64,000 nucleotides of DNA, taken from positions 105,084-169,083 of the forward strand of contig JANRKQ010000056.1 in the NCBI GenBank assembly GCA_033763395.1, in the 5' to 3' direction. Shown here one piece after another: positions 62,566 to 64,000 of the stretch. How positions within the stretch are numbered: the first letter of the stretch is position 1; the number at the start of each line of letters is the position of its first letter. The stretch is from Xiheimicrobium sp033763395. Its GTDB lineage: Bacteria > Myxococcota > Myxococcia > Myxococcales > Myxococcaceae. Both the position numbers and the translations under genes were made by a program. The notes beneath the pieces are model-generated. The model ran no database searches. It saw only the letters and a program-made list of their open reading frames with translations, and was not told the DNA's origin.

Positions 62566-63552
62566 GTGGAACAGCAGCGGTGGAGGGCGGTCGCGGTGGT
62601 GTGGGTGGTGGGCCTTGTGGGGTGTGGTGCGCCGAAGCCGGTGGCCGACGCCGGGTCGGAAGACGCGTCGACCGCCGTCGAGTCAGACGCTGGCTCCACT
62701 GACGCGGGCGCGGCGGGCGGTGGTGCACCAGACGCCGGCGGCCCCGAGGTCGAGCCCGATGGTGGGCCCCGGGAGCCGACGGGCGCGGCGACGCAGGTCC
62801 TCTTCCAGGACGACTTCGAGCGCTGGGCGAACACGGCGGCCATCAAGGGCAGCTACGGGGACCAGCGCGAGCAGAACGCGTCGTTCTCACTCGACGGCAC
62901 CGTGGCGGCGGGGGGCTCGCGCTCGCTGCGCATCGACTACCCCCAGAACGCCGCCTGCCAGGACGCCGACGTCTTCATCGGCAAGGTGCTGGCCAACACG
63001 AGCCCGCTGACGGCGGTGCTGACGTACCGGTTCCGGTTCAGCCGGGACTTCCGGTTTCAGCAGCCAGCGACGTGGTGTCAGGGCCGTGGCCTCAGCTCGA
63101 CCGAGGCGGTGGTGGGCCGCGAGGGCATGGCCCGGGGCGCGCTCGTACTCGCCGCCGCTGCCGAGCCCGACGGCGGGGTGGGCCTGCGCTGGCAAGTGAC
63201 GGTGCGCGACGTGCGGGCGCAGGTGACGCCGGCCCAGCCGAACTCGGTGTATCGGCAGCACCTGCGCGTCACGCGGCTCGGTCCAGCGGCCGTGGCCGAC
63301 GACGCGTGGCACCGCCTGACGATGCTGGTGCAGCGCGAGACGTCGCTGGGCGCGGGGAACGGAGTGCTGCGGGTGTGGATCGATGGCGACGCGGTGCTGG
63401 ACTTTGACGGAGAAGGCAACGGCCCCGCGCGCGGGCAGGTCTTCACGGGTACTGCCCCGTTCGGCTCCATCGCGTTCCCCACGACGCTGGTGACGGGCGC
63501 GTCGCAGGCCCAGTCGCGCTGGTTCGACGAGGTGGTGTTGTTCGAGCCGTGA
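62566..63552 (+). CDS. Lipoprotein with jelly-roll (concanavalin-like) domain
   Basis: 328 residues from GTG 62566, with AGGGAG at 62554-62559 upstream. Lipobox Leu-Val-Gly-Cys at residue 20, then an Asp/Ala/Gly-rich linker with Asp-Ala-Gly and Asp-Gly-Gly repeats to residue ~70. Residues ~75-328 are beta-rich, opening with Phe-Gln-Asp-Asp-Phe-Glu-Arg-Trp and ending Trp-Phe-Asp-Glu-Val-Val-Leu-Phe-Glu. That profile matches polysaccharide-binding or lyase jelly-roll domains in the concanavalin/glucanase superfamily. No catalytic triad can be assigned. Confidence 0.8.
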   Translation: MEQQRWRAVAVVWVVGLVGCGAPKPVADAGSEDASTAVESDAGSTDAGAAGGGAPDAGGPEVEPDGGPREPTGAATQVLFQDDFERWANTAAIKGSYGDQREQNASFSLDGTVAAGGSRSLRIDYPQNAACQDADVFIGKVLANTSPLTAVLTYRFRFSRDFRFQQPATWCQGRGLSSTEAVVGREGMARGALVLAAAAEPDGGVGLRWQVTVRDVRAQVTPAQPNSVYRQHLRVTRLGPAAVADDAWHRLTMLVQRETSLGAGNGVLRVWIDGDAVLDFDGEGNGPARGQVFTGTAPFGSIAFPTTLVTGASQAQSRWFDEVVLFEP

Positions 63553-64000
63553 GCAGGAGCCGGACTGGCTCCAGGGCGAGGCCGGTGCGAGGGGGGCGCT
63601 CCGAAGCCTCGAGTGGCTGCAGGGGGCGCCAGAATGTGAGGCGCCCGCGCCCGTGGTGCCCGCCGCAGCGAAGCTGGGTTCATCTCGTCGAGCACCGGGA
63701 GGCGCTCGTCTTGCGCCTGCCACGCCAGCGGGACGAAGGAAGCGGGCTCAAGCAGCAGCTCAGGTCGAGCGACCTCGAGCGTCGTGACCCACCATCCCGC
63801 TGTCACCAGAGGAAGCGCTGCTCTCGCGCGAGGTGGACGGCATCGTCACGCTCGACCCACAGGCCCTCGGCGGCTTCGACCGACCGCCAGTGCCCGTCGA
63901 GCTTCCGTTGCGGCGACGGCGCTCCACGTGGAGACGAGGTCGCATCACAGCGATGGCTCGAGCCCCGACGCCCCGAGGTCGGCCGCGCCTCCAGGGGGGT
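63553..64000. other. Right-end 448 nt, no gene assigned
   Basis: On the plus strand, 63797-63900 reads like protein (Pro-Leu-Ser-Pro-Glu-Glu-Ala-Leu-Leu-Ser-Arg-Glu-Val-Asp-Gly) but follows a stop (63785) with no start codon. On the minus strand a frame from GTG 63806 also looks protein-like at first (Gly-Trp-Trp-Val-Thr-Thr-Leu-Glu) but then runs into the antisense of the lipoprotein gene. Either may be a remnant or the edge of a gene beyond the window. Confidence 0.4.

Overview
The window is about 70% GC, with dense genes, strong G/C third-position bias, frequent GTG starts and many 4-nt start/stop overlaps. Much of the gene content is typical of Myxococcota: Cys-rich lipoproteins with Asp-Ala/Asp-Gly-rich linkers, Stig1-type repeat proteins, an FHA-Yip1 protein, hybrid histidine kinases and a MopE-like repeat. 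I infer a predatory or soil myxobacterium-like genome. This rests on protein families and composition; there is no rRNA, tRNA or phage marker in the window.

Left part (1-22 kb). A 5'-truncated PBP4 carboxypeptidase is followed by ssb with a strong intrinsic terminator, a Cys-rich lipoprotein, Hsp33 (hslO), a convergent OmpA-like lipoprotein, a HEAT-repeat protein and an AlkD-type DNA alkylation repair protein. A 730-nt gene-free stretch carrying a cluster of palindromes comes next. After it lie an FHA-Yip1 membrane protein, a methyltransferase, a membrane hybrid histidine kinase, a TPR lipoprotein, and a small AT-hook protein with a clear sigma70-like promoter and an overlapping palindrome. 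A membrane protein, a frameshifted small gene, a GT2 glycosyltransferase coupled to a methyltransferase, a DUF4234 protein, a chlorophyllase-like lipoprotein and a peptidoglycan-binding CHAP-like protein complete this part.

Middle (22-39 kb). Aconitase acnA is followed by a urease locus: divergent ureD, then fused ureAB, ureC, ureF and ureG with a His-rich N-terminus; there is no ureE. Then come small zinc-ribbon, membrane and lipoprotein genes, an orphan ABC ATPase, a VapBC toxin-antitoxin pair with a perfect operator-like palindrome, more lipoproteins, two hydrolase/thioesterase genes, a Gre-like factor and an enoyl-CoA hydratase. A ~110-nt nested hairpin and a frameshifted gene remnant (DUF4261-like) lie here.

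Histidine operon (39.8-47.6 kb). A promoter, a 24-residue leader peptide with eight histidines, a textbook attenuator, then hisG, a hisD-hisC fusion, hisH, hisA, hisB, hisF and a hisN-hisI-hisE triple fusion together supply every step of histidine synthesis. Every junction from hisG to the last gene is a 4-nt ATGA/GTGA overlap. The two apparent spacers (hisDC-hisH and hisH-hisA) are themselves filled by open frames of 94 and 44 codons that overlap both neighbours by ATGA.

Right part (47.6-64 kb). It holds an FBP/FusB-type zinc-finger protein, a beta-propeller/di-heme cytochrome fusion, a soluble PAS hybrid kinase with a degenerate and an intact receiver, a lipoprotein, an RnfD-like membrane domain fused to an FG-GAP/ASPIC ectodomain, a MarR regulator, a cytochrome c-like fragment next to a second ~105-nt hairpin, comF, a BON-domain protein coupled to a 1176-residue lipoprotein with 26 Stig1-like repeats, and a last lipoprotein. 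I found no CRISPR array, insertion sequence, integrase or tRNA. The most novel-looking items are the fully coupled his operon with its filler frames and attenuator, the RnfD-ASPIC fusion, and the palindrome and hairpin elements.
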